A stretch of DNA of 64,000 nucleotides from NCBI RefSeq assembly GCF_003052265.1, contig NZ_QANS01000007.1, forward strand, positions 1 through 64,000, in the 5' to 3' direction. Of this stretch, positions 18,456 through 26,594 are shown one piece after another. The notes below the pieces were generated by a model that searched no databases, was not told the DNA's origin, and worked only from the letters and a program-made list of their open reading frames with translations. A program made the position numbers and the translations under genes. Source of the DNA: Stenotrophobium rhamnosiphilum. GTDB taxonomy: Bacteria > Pseudomonadota > Gammaproteobacteria > Nevskiales > Nevskiaceae. Each line of letters starts with the position of its first letter. Position 1 is the first letter of the stretch.

Positions 18456-20186
18456 CTAAGCATCCAATCCATCAATCAAATCCCGCATCTCAACCGGATC
18501 AAGCGAAGTCAGCAGCTGCTTCACCTTGCGCTTTAGCTCGCCAATATTCGATTCGATGATGATGCGCTTGATCTCCAGCACGTTGGCTGGGTGCATCGAG
18601 AATTCCGTGAGCCCTAAGCCCAGTAGCAATCGCGTGTAGCGTGGGTCGCCTGCCATTTCGCCGCACATGGCGACGGGGATTCCAGCTTGGATTCCGGCTT
18701 CAATGGTCATGTGAATCAGACGCAGTACAGCCGGATGCAGCGGGTCGTAGAGGTAGTTGACCTCGTCGTCCACGCGATCGATGGCTAGCGTGTACTGAAT
18801 CAAATCGTTGGTGCCGATCGAGAAGAAGCGCGAATGGCGGGCGAGCATGGGCGCTGCGATCGCTGCGGCGGGCACTTCGATCATCGTGCCGATAGGCACT
18901 TCGTCGGCGACTTTGTAGCCTTCGTTACGCAACTCTTCGCGTGAGCTTTCGATGATTTGCTGCGATTGGCGGAGTTCCTGCAGATTCGAAATCATCGGCA
19001 ACATGATTTGGACTTTGCCGTGTGCGGAGGCGCGCAGCAGTGCGCGGACTTGTACGCGGAACAGTTCGGGTTCTTTCAGGCAGAGGCGAATTGCGCGCAA
19101 GCCCAATGCTGGATTGTTCGGCGTGGGGCCGTTGCTGCGACCGCTGTCGACTTGTTTGTCGGCGCCGAGGTCGAGCGTACGAATTGTGATGGGGCCTTGC
19201 ACCGCAGCGACGATGCGTGAGTAAGCCTCGTACTGTTCCTCTTCGCTCGGCAAGCCTTTGCGATTCATGTAGAGGAATTCGGTGCGGTACAGGCCGATAC
19301 CTTCAGCGCCATTGGCGACGGCTTCGGCAGCGTCTTCTAGCAACTCGATGTTGGCGAGTAGATGAATCTTGATGCCGTCTTGCGAAATCGCAGCCTTGCC
19401 TTTGAGCTTGACCAGATCGCGACGATATTGAGCTTGGTGTTCTTGCTTGCGCAGATAGAAATCGAGCGCCTTCGCATCAGGATCGGCAAGTACATGACCG
19501 GCTTCGCCATCGACGATAACGGTTTCGTTTTCACGCAACAGTTTTCGCGCGTCACGCAAACCAACAATTGCGGGAATGCCAAGGCTGCGCGCAAGAATAG
19601 CGGTGTGCGAAAGCGGGCCGCCGTATTCAGTGATGAACGCGGCGACGTTTTGCTGCGACAGCAAAATGATGTCGGCGGGCGTGATGTCATCCGAGACCAT
19701 GATGAAGGGCTCGGCGCCTTCGGTTTTCGGCGCAATCTGGCGTTCGCTCTTGAGCAGAATGCGCTGAATACGCGCGACCACATGATCGACGTCGTCTTTG
19801 CGTGTGCGCAGATACGGATCATCCATCTGCTCAAACACGGCAACCAGTGCATCGCGTTGACGGCGCAGCGCGGCTTCGGCGTTGATGCTGTGTTCGCGAA
19901 TCAGTGCAACGACCGCTTCAGTCAGTGAGCGGTCTTCCATCATCAACAAGTGCGTGTCGATGAATGCGGCAATTTCACCCGGCGTGCCGCCCGGAATTTG
20001 CTGCCGTACTGCACGCAACTGATCGCGTGCTTTGCGCTGTGCGCCGTAGAAGCGCGAGACTTCTTGTTCTATTTCGACTTCAGGCAGCGTGTACTCGGGC
20101 ACTTCGAGATCGCCGCCGTGCATTTTTTGCACGCGGGCAATCGCGATGCCGCGAGAGACGCCAATGCCGGAGAGCCAGAGACTCAT
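18456..20186 (-). CDS. ptsI: PTS enzyme I (phosphoenolpyruvate-protein phosphotransferase)
   Basis: 576 residues, standard EI length. It autophosphorylates from phosphoenolpyruvate and passes the phosphate to HPr. The active-site His lies in GGPLSHTAILARSLGIPAIVG, and the PEP-binding barrel shows GIGLYRTEFLYMNR and the C-terminal IPVAMCGEMAGDP. It lacks the N-terminal GAF domain of EI-Ntr (PtsP), so it is a classical EI. It follows ptsH by 31 bases. No sugar-transport EIIB or EIIC gene is nearby, pointing to a regulatory role. Confidence 0.96.
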   Translation of the reverse strand: MSLWLSGIGVSRGIAIARVQKMHGGDLEVPEYTLPEVEIEQEVSRFYGAQRKARDQLRAVRQQIPGGTPGEIAAFIDTHLLMMEDRSLTEAVVALIREHSINAEAALRRQRDALVAVFEQMDDPYLRTRKDDVDHVVARIQRILLKSERQIAPKTEGAEPFIMVSDDITPADIILLSQQNVAAFITEYGGPLSHTAILARSLGIPAIVGLRDARKLLRENETVIVDGEAGHVLADPDAKALDFYLRKQEHQAQYRRDLVKLKGKAAISQDGIKIHLLANIELLEDAAEAVANGAEGIGLYRTEFLYMNRKGLPSEEEQYEAYSRIVAAVQGPITIRTLDLGADKQVDSGRSNGPTPNNPALGLRAIRLCLKEPELFRVQVRALLRASAHGKVQIMLPMISNLQELRQSQQIIESSREELRNEGYKVADEVPIGTMIEVPAAAIAAPMLARHSRFFSIGTNDLIQYTLAIDRVDDEVNYLYDPLHPAVLRLIHMTIEAGIQAGIPVAMCGEMAGDPRYTRLLLGLGLTEFSMHPANVLEIKRIIIESNIGELKRKVKQLLTSLDPVEMRDLIDGLDA

Positions 20187-20217
20187 GCCTGCAAGCTCCG
20201 TGCGGGCAGTGACAGCA

Positions 20218-20484
20218 TTAGCCTTCTTCGCCGAAACGATCAGCGATCAACGCTTCCAATTCATCTAGCGCTTGTTGTGCATCGTCGCCTTCAGCAATCA
20301 GTGTGATCGTGCTGCCTTTGGCGGCAGCGAGCATCATCACGCCCATGATGCTTTTGCCGCTGACTTCACGGCTCTCTTTGCGTACACGAATGTCGGCGGA
20401 GAATTTGCTGGCCAGCGTGACGAGCTTGGCCGCAGCGCGAGCATGCAAGCCAAGTTTGTTAATAATTTCGACGGATTTTTCCAC
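20218..20484 (-). CDS. ptsH: Phosphocarrier protein HPr
   Basis: 88 residues. Phosphorylation site His14 in NKLGLHARAAAKLV and the regulatory serine Ser45 in SGKSIMGVMML, equivalent to Ser46 of Gram-positive HPr, are both present. HPr relays phosphate from EI to EIIA proteins; the Ser is the target of HPr kinase, whose gene is four cistrons upstream. Located between the EIIA-Man-like gene and ptsI. Confidence 0.96.
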   Translation of the reverse strand: MEKSVEIINKLGLHARAAAKLVTLASKFSADIRVRKESREVSGKSIMGVMMLAAAKGSTITLIAEGDDAQQALDELEALIADRFGEEG

Positions 20485-20497
20485 GTTCTTATCCCTT

Positions 20498-20902
20498 TTA
20501 TTGTTCGTTATGACGCGGGCACATCACGATGCCGCGTTGTCCACCTTCGACGGCGATTTTCGCCAGTTCGTCGAGGCTGAGTTTTGGGTAATTGAAGATG
20601 CGCACCAGCATCGGTAGATTCACGCCAGCAACCACGCGCGCATTAATGTCTGCGGCCAATATGTTGGCGATGTTGCTTGGCGTGGAGCCAAATGCGTCGG
20701 TGAGAATCAAAACGCCAGCGCCGCCATTCAGGCGCTCGATGGTTTTGCTGCCTTGGGCAATCATCGCTTCAGGCGATTGCACGCGGCGTACTTCTAGTGT
20801 GTCGTGCAGCAAAGGCAGCGTGCCGCTCATCATCTCGGTCATGGTGTCGAGTAGATGGCGGCCCAGCTTGCCGTGCGTGACTAGCAACAGCCCTACGGTC
20901 AT
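20498..20902 (-). CDS. PTS EIIA component, mannose/fructose family
   Basis: 134 residues of the EIIA-Man fold. The phosphorylatable His is His10 in LLLVTHGKLGRHLL; DAFGSTPSNIA is the other family landmark. It receives phosphate from HPr. Normally it works with EIIB, EIIC and EIID-Man, none of which are here, so it is probably a regulator, as proposed for similar clusters in beta- and gammaproteobacteria. The start overlaps the rapZ stop by four bases. Confidence 0.93.
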   Translation of the reverse strand: MTVGLLLVTHGKLGRHLLDTMTEMMSGTLPLLHDTLEVRRVQSPEAMIAQGSKTIERLNGGAGVLILTDAFGSTPSNIANILAADINARVVAGVNLPMLVRIFNYPKLSLDELAKIAVEGGQRGIVMCPRHNEQ

Positions 20903-21792
20903 TTCTTTTCCTCAGCATCGCGCAGGCCTTGGTTTTCCCAGCTTTCACGATGTTTGATGATGATGTGATCAAAGCGTTTGCCGAAATGTTTAGCTAGTTT
21001 TTCGACGAGATAGACGCTGCGATGTTTGCCGCCGGTGCAACCGATGGCGATGGTGAGATAGGCGCGATCCTGCTTCTGGTATTCCGGCATCCAGCTCTCA
21101 AGGAAGCTGCGGATATCGCTGGTCATCTTTTGTACTTGTGGATGCTGCTCCAGCCATTTGGCGACCGCTTCATCGCGGCCCGTCATGCTGCGTAGCGTGG
21201 GCTCCCAATGTGGATTGGGCAGGCAACGCACATCAAACACAAAGTCAGCTTCAGCAGGTGCGCCGTGTTTGAAGCCGAAAGACATCAGCTGTACAGACAA
21301 CTTTCCAGCGCCGCCGCCATGCGATTGCTCCAATACTTTTTCGCGCAACTCGTGCAGATTGAGTCGCGAAGTGTCGATGATGGAATCGGCCGCATTGGAG
21401 ATAGGTTCTAGCAGCTTCACTTCTTTGCGAATTGCTTCGAGTAGCGATGTTTTGTCGTCAGACAGCGGATGCTTGCGACGCGTATCGGAGTAACGGTGCA
21501 GCAGCACCTGTTCATCTGCATTGAGAAACACAACGCGAATGTCCACGTCGCGTTCACGCAAGCTGTCGAGATATTTGGGGAACAGCGCAATCTCGCCTGG
21601 GCTCTCTCGCGCATCAATGCCCACTGCGAGAAGCTCGTAGCGCTTCTCCATGGTGTGCAGTGTGCGCTCGGTCATATTTGCGACCAGCGCCAGCGGAAGA
21701 TTATCGATGCAGTAATAACCGAGATCTTCGTATTGTTTCAGCGCCACCGTTTTACCGGCGCCTGAGAGGCCGCTGATGATGACGAGTTGCAT
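20899..21792 (-). CDS. rapZ: RNase adapter protein RapZ
   Basis: 297 residues, starting MQLVIISGLSGAGKTVALK with the Walker A motif GLSGAGKT (residues 8-15). The C-terminal domain shows AIGCTGGKHRSVYLVEKLAKHF, the RNA-binding part that in E. coli targets GlmZ for RNase E cleavage and so controls glucosamine-6-phosphate synthesis. It lies three bases after hprK. A GlmZ-like RNA was not found in this window. Confidence 0.95.
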   Translation of the reverse strand: MQLVIISGLSGAGKTVALKQYEDLGYYCIDNLPLALVANMTERTLHTMEKRYELLAVGIDARESPGEIALFPKYLDSLRERDVDIRVVFLNADEQVLLHRYSDTRRKHPLSDDKTSLLEAIRKEVKLLEPISNAADSIIDTSRLNLHELREKVLEQSHGGGAGKLSVQLMSFGFKHGAPAEADFVFDVRCLPNPHWEPTLRSMTGRDEAVAKWLEQHPQVQKMTSDIRSFLESWMPEYQKQDRAYLTIAIGCTGGKHRSVYLVEKLAKHFGKRFDHIIIKHRESWENQGLRDAEEKK

Positions 21793-21795
21793 GGC

Positions 21796-22368
21796 TTAGG
21801 TCGTGTTGCCCTGGCTATCTGATTCGTGAATGGCTTGTAGCTGGCGCGCCGAAAAATCTTCGTCGGCGCGATAACCCGTTTGTCTCAATTTAAGATCGCG
21901 ACAAGCGGCTTCGACCAGCACCGCTAGATTATGCCCGAGGCGAATCGGAATGGAGATTTCCGGTACGTCGATGTCGAATAAACGCACAGTGCCACGGCGA
22001 CCTTCAAGACGTTCTAGCGGCGCCAACATTTCGTGGTGAAATTCCAAACGAATCACCAGATCCAATCGATGTTTATTGAGCACGCTTGCCGCGCCAAACA
22101 TTTTTTCGACGTTCAGAATGCCGAGGCTGCGGGCTTCCAGAAAGCCGCTGAGTAGCGGTGGGCAATGGCCTTGCAGCGCACCCTTGTCATCGCGATTGAA
22201 ATCGGTGGCATCGTCGGCGACCAAGCGATGACCGCGCGTCAACAGCTCAAGTGCCAGTTCGCTTTTGCCAACGCCGCTGGGGCCCGACAGCAAAACGCCG
22301 AGTCCATACATCTCCATGAACACGCCATGCAGCGTGGTGGAGCTTGTGGTGGTGGCGATGGTGCTCAA
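21796..22368 (-). CDS. hprK: HPr kinase/phosphorylase, catalytic domain only
   Basis: 190 residues. It holds the whole C-terminal catalytic domain: Walker A GPSGVGKS (29-36), GHRLVADDAT (47-56) and the C-terminal VPEISIPIRLGHNLAVLVEAA. The N-terminal domain of about 130 residues of usual HprK is missing. Upstream an in-frame TGA at 22438-22440 and only 166 bases to ptsN leave no room for it. Short HprK of this kind is known in alphaproteobacteria. The start is TTG 22368; GTG and ATG codons lie further in. It would phosphorylate HPr at Ser45. The reading frame is intact, so it is likely functional. Confidence 0.88.
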   Translation of the reverse strand: MSTIATTTSSTTLHGVFMEMYGLGVLLSGPSGVGKSELALELLTRGHRLVADDATDFNRDDKGALQGHCPPLLSGFLEARSLGILNVEKMFGAASVLNKHRLDLVIRLEFHHEMLAPLERLEGRRGTVRLFDIDVPEISIPIRLGHNLAVLVEAACRDLKLRQTGYRADEDFSARQLQAIHESDSQGNTT

Positions 22369-22440
22369 GGTTGCGCGTCGCTCGGTAGATGGGAGACGGC
22401 GGCCCCAAGCGGGCAGCCCGCTATGGCCGTTTGTATTTCA

Positions 22441-22500
22441 AGATTGTTATTAAATATCGATTAATAATTTATTAATCGTATTTTTATAACGAACTTCGAA
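22441..22500 (-). promoter_or_regulatory. AT-rich spacer between ptsN and hprK
   Basis: The centre of the 166-base gap is markedly AT-rich (runs of TTAATAATTTATTAATCG on the plus strand), unlike the flanking coding DNA. Such a stretch could hold the promoter for hprK-rapZ-EIIA-ptsH-ptsI. No consensus -35/-10 pair was convincing. Confidence 0.3.
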
Positions 22501-22534
22501 CCTTGATTGCGGGCAGTCGCGCTTGCGCGCCGAC

Positions 22535-22996
22535 TTAGTTGCCCGGCTTAAAGCTGTTCAGTAGCGCGAACAGCGAGGCATCGTCGCCTGCTTCGCGGAG
22601 TTTCTTGCAGAACACTTCGTCGGAGAACATTTCGGCGATCGCTGCGAGGTGCTTCAAATGCGCTTCGGTCGCGTTCTGTGGAACGAGCAGGCCGAATACG
22701 AGATCAACGCCGAGGCCGTCGTGTGCTTCGTAGTCGAGTGGATGCTTGAGGCGCATGAACGCGCCAACGCTGCCTTCTACGCCGCCCATGCGGCCGTGAG
22801 GAATTGCGACGCCATGACCGAGACCGGTGCTGCCGAGTTTTTCACGTGAGGAGAGGCTGGTGAGAATATCGTTAGCGTCAACGCCAGATGCGCCTTTGTT
22901 GAGCAGGCGCGCGAGGTCTTCGAGGACCTTCTTTTTGCTGGTGTAGGTGCCGCCGGAAACAACACGGTCGGCGCCCAGAATTTCGTTGAGCTTCAT
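22535..22996 (-). CDS. ptsN: PTS IIA-like nitrogen-regulatory protein PtsN (EIIA-Ntr)
   Basis: 153 residues. The phosphorylation site is His67 in GLGHGVAIPHGRM, with the fructose-type EIIA fold. It links phosphate flux to nitrogen and potassium control in other proteobacteria. It lies downstream of rpoN and hpf, but a terminator sits between hpf and ptsN, so it may have its own promoter. After it comes a 166-base AT-rich gap before hprK. Confidence 0.94.
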   Translation of the reverse strand: MKLNEILGADRVVSGGTYTSKKKVLEDLARLLNKGASGVDANDILTSLSSREKLGSTGLGHGVAIPHGRMGGVEGSVGAFMRLKHPLDYEAHDGLGVDLVFGLLVPQNATEAHLKHLAAIAEMFSDEVFCKKLREAGDDASLFALLNSFKPGN

Positions 22997-23043
22997 CTAA
23001 AAACACTCCTCACAAACTTTGATTTTGGTGAAGCAAATTAAAT

Positions 23044-23072
23044 AAAAAAGGCCCGGCCTTGCGACCGGGCCC
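23044..23072 (-). terminator. Rho-independent terminator after hpf (minus strand)
   Basis: On the minus strand GGCCCGG and CCGGGCC (23065-23071 and 23050-23056) form a 7-bp GC stem with an 8-base loop, followed by TTTTTT (23049-23044). It lies 15 bases after the hpf stop and about 50 bases before ptsN, so rpoN-hpf transcription should mostly end here. Confidence 0.85.
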
Positions 23073-23086
23073 TTGAGACCTACATC

Positions 23087-23410
23087 TTACTGTACAGCCA
23101 TGCGCTTGTGCGCCTCATGATTGTGGTGATCACGCAGCTTTTCCTTGTGCTTGCGTGTTTGTTGATCGAGCTTGTCGCTGAGCATGTCGATGGCCGCGTA
23201 CATGTCTTCTGCCACTGCTGCTGCATGAAGATTGGCGCCACTGGCGTGGATTGTGGCTTCCGCCTTTTGCTGCAGCTTCTCGACCGTCAGAATGATTTCT
23301 GCACTGATCAGGTGATCGAAGTGTCGCTCTACGCGCTTGAGTTTTTCTTTGACGTACTCGCGCAGTGGCGGGGTTAAGTCGAGATGATGGCCGGAGATGT
23401 TGAGATTCAT
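23087..23410 (-). CDS. hpf: Ribosome hibernation promoting factor (short HPF)
   Basis: 107 residues from ATG 23410, starting MNLNISGHHLDLTPPLREYV, a typical short HPF/YfiA family protein that binds the 30S subunit and supports 100S dimer formation in stationary phase. The upstream in-frame extension overlaps rpoN and is not used; GGAGG precedes 23410. It is 28 bases after the rpoN stop. Confidence 0.95.
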   Translation of the reverse strand: MNLNISGHHLDLTPPLREYVKEKLKRVERHFDHLISAEIILTVEKLQQKAEATIHASGANLHAAAVAEDMYAAIDMLSDKLDQQTRKHKEKLRDHHNHEAHKRMAVQ

Positions 23411-23438
23411 CGATGCCTCCTTCTGTGATTCGCCGGCC

Positions 23439-24899
23439 TTATGCCAGCGAGGGTTTACGCTCGTGTGAGGGTGGGATGTGTAGGCCCTCCCTGTATTTAG
23501 CGACCGTGCGACGCGCAACTTGAATGCCTTCTTTCAAAAGCATGTCTGCGATGGTCGAGTCGGAAAGGGGGCTGGTGACATCTTCCCCCGCGATCAGGCG
23601 TTTGATCATGGCCTGAATCGCTGTAGCTGAGCACACGCCACCTTGAGTGGTTTGGACGTGGCTGGAAAAGAAATACTTGAGTTCGTACAGCCCACGTGGC
23701 GTGAGCATGAACTTATTGGCGGTAGCTCTTGAAACAGTGGACTCATGAATCCCCAACTGCTCGGACACGTCTCGCAACACCAGCGGACGCATTGCCTCGT
23801 CTCCATAATCTAGGAAAGCGCGCTGTTCTTCAACTATGCACTGTGCAACGCGTAAAAGCGTTTCGTTGCGCGCTTCTAAGCTATTGATAAAGTAGCGAGC
23901 TTCTTGCAAATGTTGCTTCAGCATAAGCTGGTCACGAGAGGTATCTGCCCTCTTAATGAAGCCTTGGTAGTAACTATTGACCCGCAGTTTTGGCGAATGT
24001 TCCGGGTTTAACGAAACCCGCCAGCGGCCGTTGTGCTTGCTGACATGTACATCTGGCGCAATGTAGTTGCTCTCATGCGGCTGAAACGGGCGGCCAGGAT
24101 GTGGTTGCAACGTGCGGATCAGTGCCAGTGCTTCAATGATGATGTCGTGCTTCAGGCCAGTGGCTTTCGCAATCACTTGCACATCGCGCCGACCCAAAAC
24201 CGCGAGATGTTTGGTGATCAATTGCAGCGCGGCTTCGAGCCCCGGTGTGTCGGGCGCCAACTGTTGCAACTGCAAGTGCAAACACTCGCCGAGATCACGT
24301 GCAGCAATGCCGGGCGGATCAAAGTTTTGTACCAGCGCCAACACCGCTTCAATGTGCGCGCGTTTGACCTTGAGCTCTGCGCAAAGGCGCTCGCTGATAT
24401 CAGTCCAATCCTCTAGGTAACCGTCGTCATTGACGGCGTCTACGAGATTGGCAGCGATTTGTAGATCGACATCATTCAGCGGAGCCAGATCCAACTGCTC
24501 CATCAAGTGTTCGCGCAGGCTCGTCGCGTTGTGTTGATTGGCGCGCTGATAGTCCTGCAGATCATCGTCGTCGCTATTGCTTTTGCTGCTCGGCGAAAAG
24601 TCGTCGTAGACCTCGCTCCAGTCGGCATCGACCGGCATCTCTTCAGAGATTTCAGCGGCACCATCCACTTCCTTAAGCATTGGCTCATCAGAGGAAGATT
24701 CGCCGACAGGTTCGCCAAGGGCTTGTTCGTCTGAGGGAAGATCGTCCTCGTCGCGCTCCAGCATCACGTTAGCGTCCAGTGCCTGCTGGATCTCCTGCTG
24801 GAGATCGAGACTCGACAGCTGCAACAGGCGAATGGCCTGCTGCAAGGCTGGTGTCATCGCGAGGCTTTGGCCAATCCGTAGGCCGAGGGACTGCTTCAT
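23439..24899 (-). CDS. rpoN: RNA polymerase sigma-54 factor
   Basis: 486 residues. Region I is Gln/Leu-rich (RIGQSLAMTPALQQAIRLLQL), followed by an acidic region II, the core-binding domain, a helix-turn-helix (LGIHESTVSRATANKF) and the RpoN box ARRTVAKYRE near the C-terminus. It directs transcription from -24/-12 promoters with AAA+ activators. lptA/lptB, usual upstream neighbours, are absent; instead a divergent yheT-like gene lies upstream. Confidence 0.97.
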   Translation of the reverse strand: MKQSLGLRIGQSLAMTPALQQAIRLLQLSSLDLQQEIQQALDANVMLERDEDDLPSDEQALGEPVGESSSDEPMLKEVDGAAEISEEMPVDADWSEVYDDFSPSSKSNSDDDDLQDYQRANQHNATSLREHLMEQLDLAPLNDVDLQIAANLVDAVNDDGYLEDWTDISERLCAELKVKRAHIEAVLALVQNFDPPGIAARDLGECLHLQLQQLAPDTPGLEAALQLITKHLAVLGRRDVQVIAKATGLKHDIIIEALALIRTLQPHPGRPFQPHESNYIAPDVHVSKHNGRWRVSLNPEHSPKLRVNSYYQGFIKRADTSRDQLMLKQHLQEARYFINSLEARNETLLRVAQCIVEEQRAFLDYGDEAMRPLVLRDVSEQLGIHESTVSRATANKFMLTPRGLYELKYFFSSHVQTTQGGVCSATAIQAMIKRLIAGEDVTSPLSDSTIADMLLKEGIQVARRTVAKYREGLHIPPSHERKPSLA

Positions 24900-25218
24900 T
24901 GGGCTGCTAATAGGGGGTGGGTGAAGAACGCCTCGATTCTATGCTGGCACGAATTTTGATAACAACTCTAAAGAACGTAGGACAAAAGCTCTTTATCGAT
25001 CAATCTGCTTTCAATATTTTGTAAACGCTGAATTTTTTGTTTGAGAAAATTTTGAAAAATTAAATTCAAAATATCTTCATTGTTATGTTGCGGTGCGATA
25101 AAGGCTGTTGTTTACACAGCTTGCGGGCGACTATGGGTAAACAATAGTTGCAGTGAATCTCAATGGCTCTTAGGTTTCGCGACCAGCCATTTCAAATTCC
25201 AACCAAACCTTCGCCTGA
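24900..25218. promoter_or_regulatory. AT-rich intergenic region between rpoN and a YheT-like gene
   Basis: 319 bases between divergent genes. The centre (about 24955-25095) is strongly AT-rich, with A/T runs such as GAATTTTTTGTTTGAG, as expected for promoter DNA. No gene or RNA could be recognised. It probably carries the promoters of rpoN (minus) and the hydrolase (plus). Confidence 0.4.
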
Positions 25219-26199
25219 ATGACTAAGAAAGCTACTTTCAAGGCCCACGCGCTTTTGCAGAATTCGCATCTGCAGACGTTGTGGCCGGCATTGCTGCGTC
25301 CCTTGCCGATATTAGAAATTCGCCGCGAACGCTTAGAGCTGCCAGACGGGGATTTTGTTGATCTGGGTTGGAGCGGTGCTGTTGCGACAGGTGCGCCGCT
25401 TGCCGTATTGGTGCATGGCTTGACCGGCAGCTTCGATTCCAAATACCTGCGCGGCACAGCACAGAAGTTGGTCGCGCTAGGTTGGCGCACGGTGATGCTG
25501 CAATTGCGCGGTGCAGGGCCTGAGCCTAATCGTCTGCGCAAGTCGTATCACCAAGGTGATACGGCGGATCTGCGATATTTGCTGCAACTGTTGCGTGCAC
25601 GCGAGCCGGATACTTTTTTGGCTGTGGTCGGCTGGTCGTTAGGCGGCAACATCACGCTCAAAGCGATGGGTGAAGAAGGTGATCGAGCGCCGGTGAATTG
25701 TGCGGCGGCATCGAGTGTGCCGTTTCGTTTGCGGCCTTGCGTTGATGTTTTGCGCCAAGGCTTTGCACGCAACTATCAAAACAAAATGTTGCGCGAACTC
25801 AAGGTGCAAATGTGGCGCAAGCACGCAGTAGTTGCGGCGCCAGCAGAAATTAATTTACAGCTTGCGGATGCTGCGCAAGATTTTATCGAGTGGGACAACG
25901 CCTACACCGCGCCACTGAATGGTTTTGCCGATGCGGAGGATTACTACGCACGCAGCGAGTGCGCGCCGTTCATTCCGGAGATTCGGCGCCCAACGCTGAT
26001 CGTGCATTCGGTTGATGATCCGTTCATGGATCCCACCATCACTCCAAACGCTGAAGCACTTGCGCCGCAAGTTGCATTGGAACTAACGCCACGTGGCGGA
26101 CACGTTGGGTTTGTTGCAAGTGGACGCTGGGGCCAGCCGGTGTATTGGCTGGAACATCGCCTCGTCGATTTTTTGCAGAGCGAACTACAAAAGCGTTAG
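25219..26199 (+). CDS. YheT family alpha/beta hydrolase
   Basis: 326 residues. N-terminal [20 protein letters not shown] and [15 protein letters not shown] are typical of YheT. The oxyanion segment is VLVHGLTGS, the nucleophile elbow is GWSLGGN, and a C-terminal His lies in GGHVGFV. A cytoplasmic hydrolase of unknown substrate. The last four bases overlap the convergent gloA stop. Confidence 0.9.
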   Translation: MTKKATFKAHALLQNSHLQTLWPALLRPLPILEIRRERLELPDGDFVDLGWSGAVATGAPLAVLVHGLTGSFDSKYLRGTAQKLVALGWRTVMLQLRGAGPEPNRLRKSYHQGDTADLRYLLQLLRAREPDTFLAVVGWSLGGNITLKAMGEEGDRAPVNCAAASSVPFRLRPCVDVLRQGFARNYQNKMLRELKVQMWRKHAVVAAPAEINLQLADAAQDFIEWDNAYTAPLNGFADAEDYYARSECAPFIPEIRRPTLIVHSVDDPFMDPTITPNAEALAPQVALELTPRGGHVGFVASGRWGQPVYWLEHRLVDFLQSELQKR

Positions 26200-26582
26200 T
26201 GCTTTTTCTGGATGAACTCGATTTTGTAACCGTCGGGATCTTCCACAAACGCAATCACCGTGCTGCCGTGTTTCATCGGGCCAGCTTCACGCGTGACTTT
26301 GCCGCCACGTTGTTTGACGCGCTCACACGCGGCATAGGCGTCATCCACTTCAATCGCGATGTGGCCATAGCCAGTGCCGATTTCGTAGTGATCAACGCCC
26401 CAGTTGTGTGTGAGTTCCAGCACGGCGCCGTCGTCTTCGCTTTGATGGCCGAGGAAGGCAAGCGTGAATTTTCCTTCTGGATAATCTTTGCGGCGCAGCA
26501 ACTTCATGTCGAGCACGTTGTTATAAAACCCGATCGCGCGATCCATATCGCCGACGCGCAGCATCGTGTGCATGATTCTCAT
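26196..26582 (-). CDS. gloA: Lactoylglutathione lyase (glyoxalase I)
   Basis: 128 residues. It converts the methylglyoxal-glutathione hemithioacetal to S-lactoylglutathione. The four metal ligands match E. coli GloA in number and position: His5, Glu56, His74, Glu122. The length and the motifs GHIAIEV and [10 protein letters not shown] support the nickel-type enzyme. It probably stands alone or follows the dehydrogenase gene 12 bases upstream. Confidence 0.95.
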   Translation of the reverse strand: MRIMHTMLRVGDMDRAIGFYNNVLDMKLLRRKDYPEGKFTLAFLGHQSEDDGAVLELTHNWGVDHYEIGTGYGHIAIEVDDAYAACERVKQRGGKVTREAGPMKHGSTVIAFVEDPDGYKIEFIQKKH

Positions 26583-26594
26583 GGTGACTCCGTA

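Noticed and set aside
21796-22368. Idea that hprK is a truncated pseudogene
   Set aside because: The catalytic domain is complete and in frame with all motifs, and short HprK proteins are known in other bacteria.
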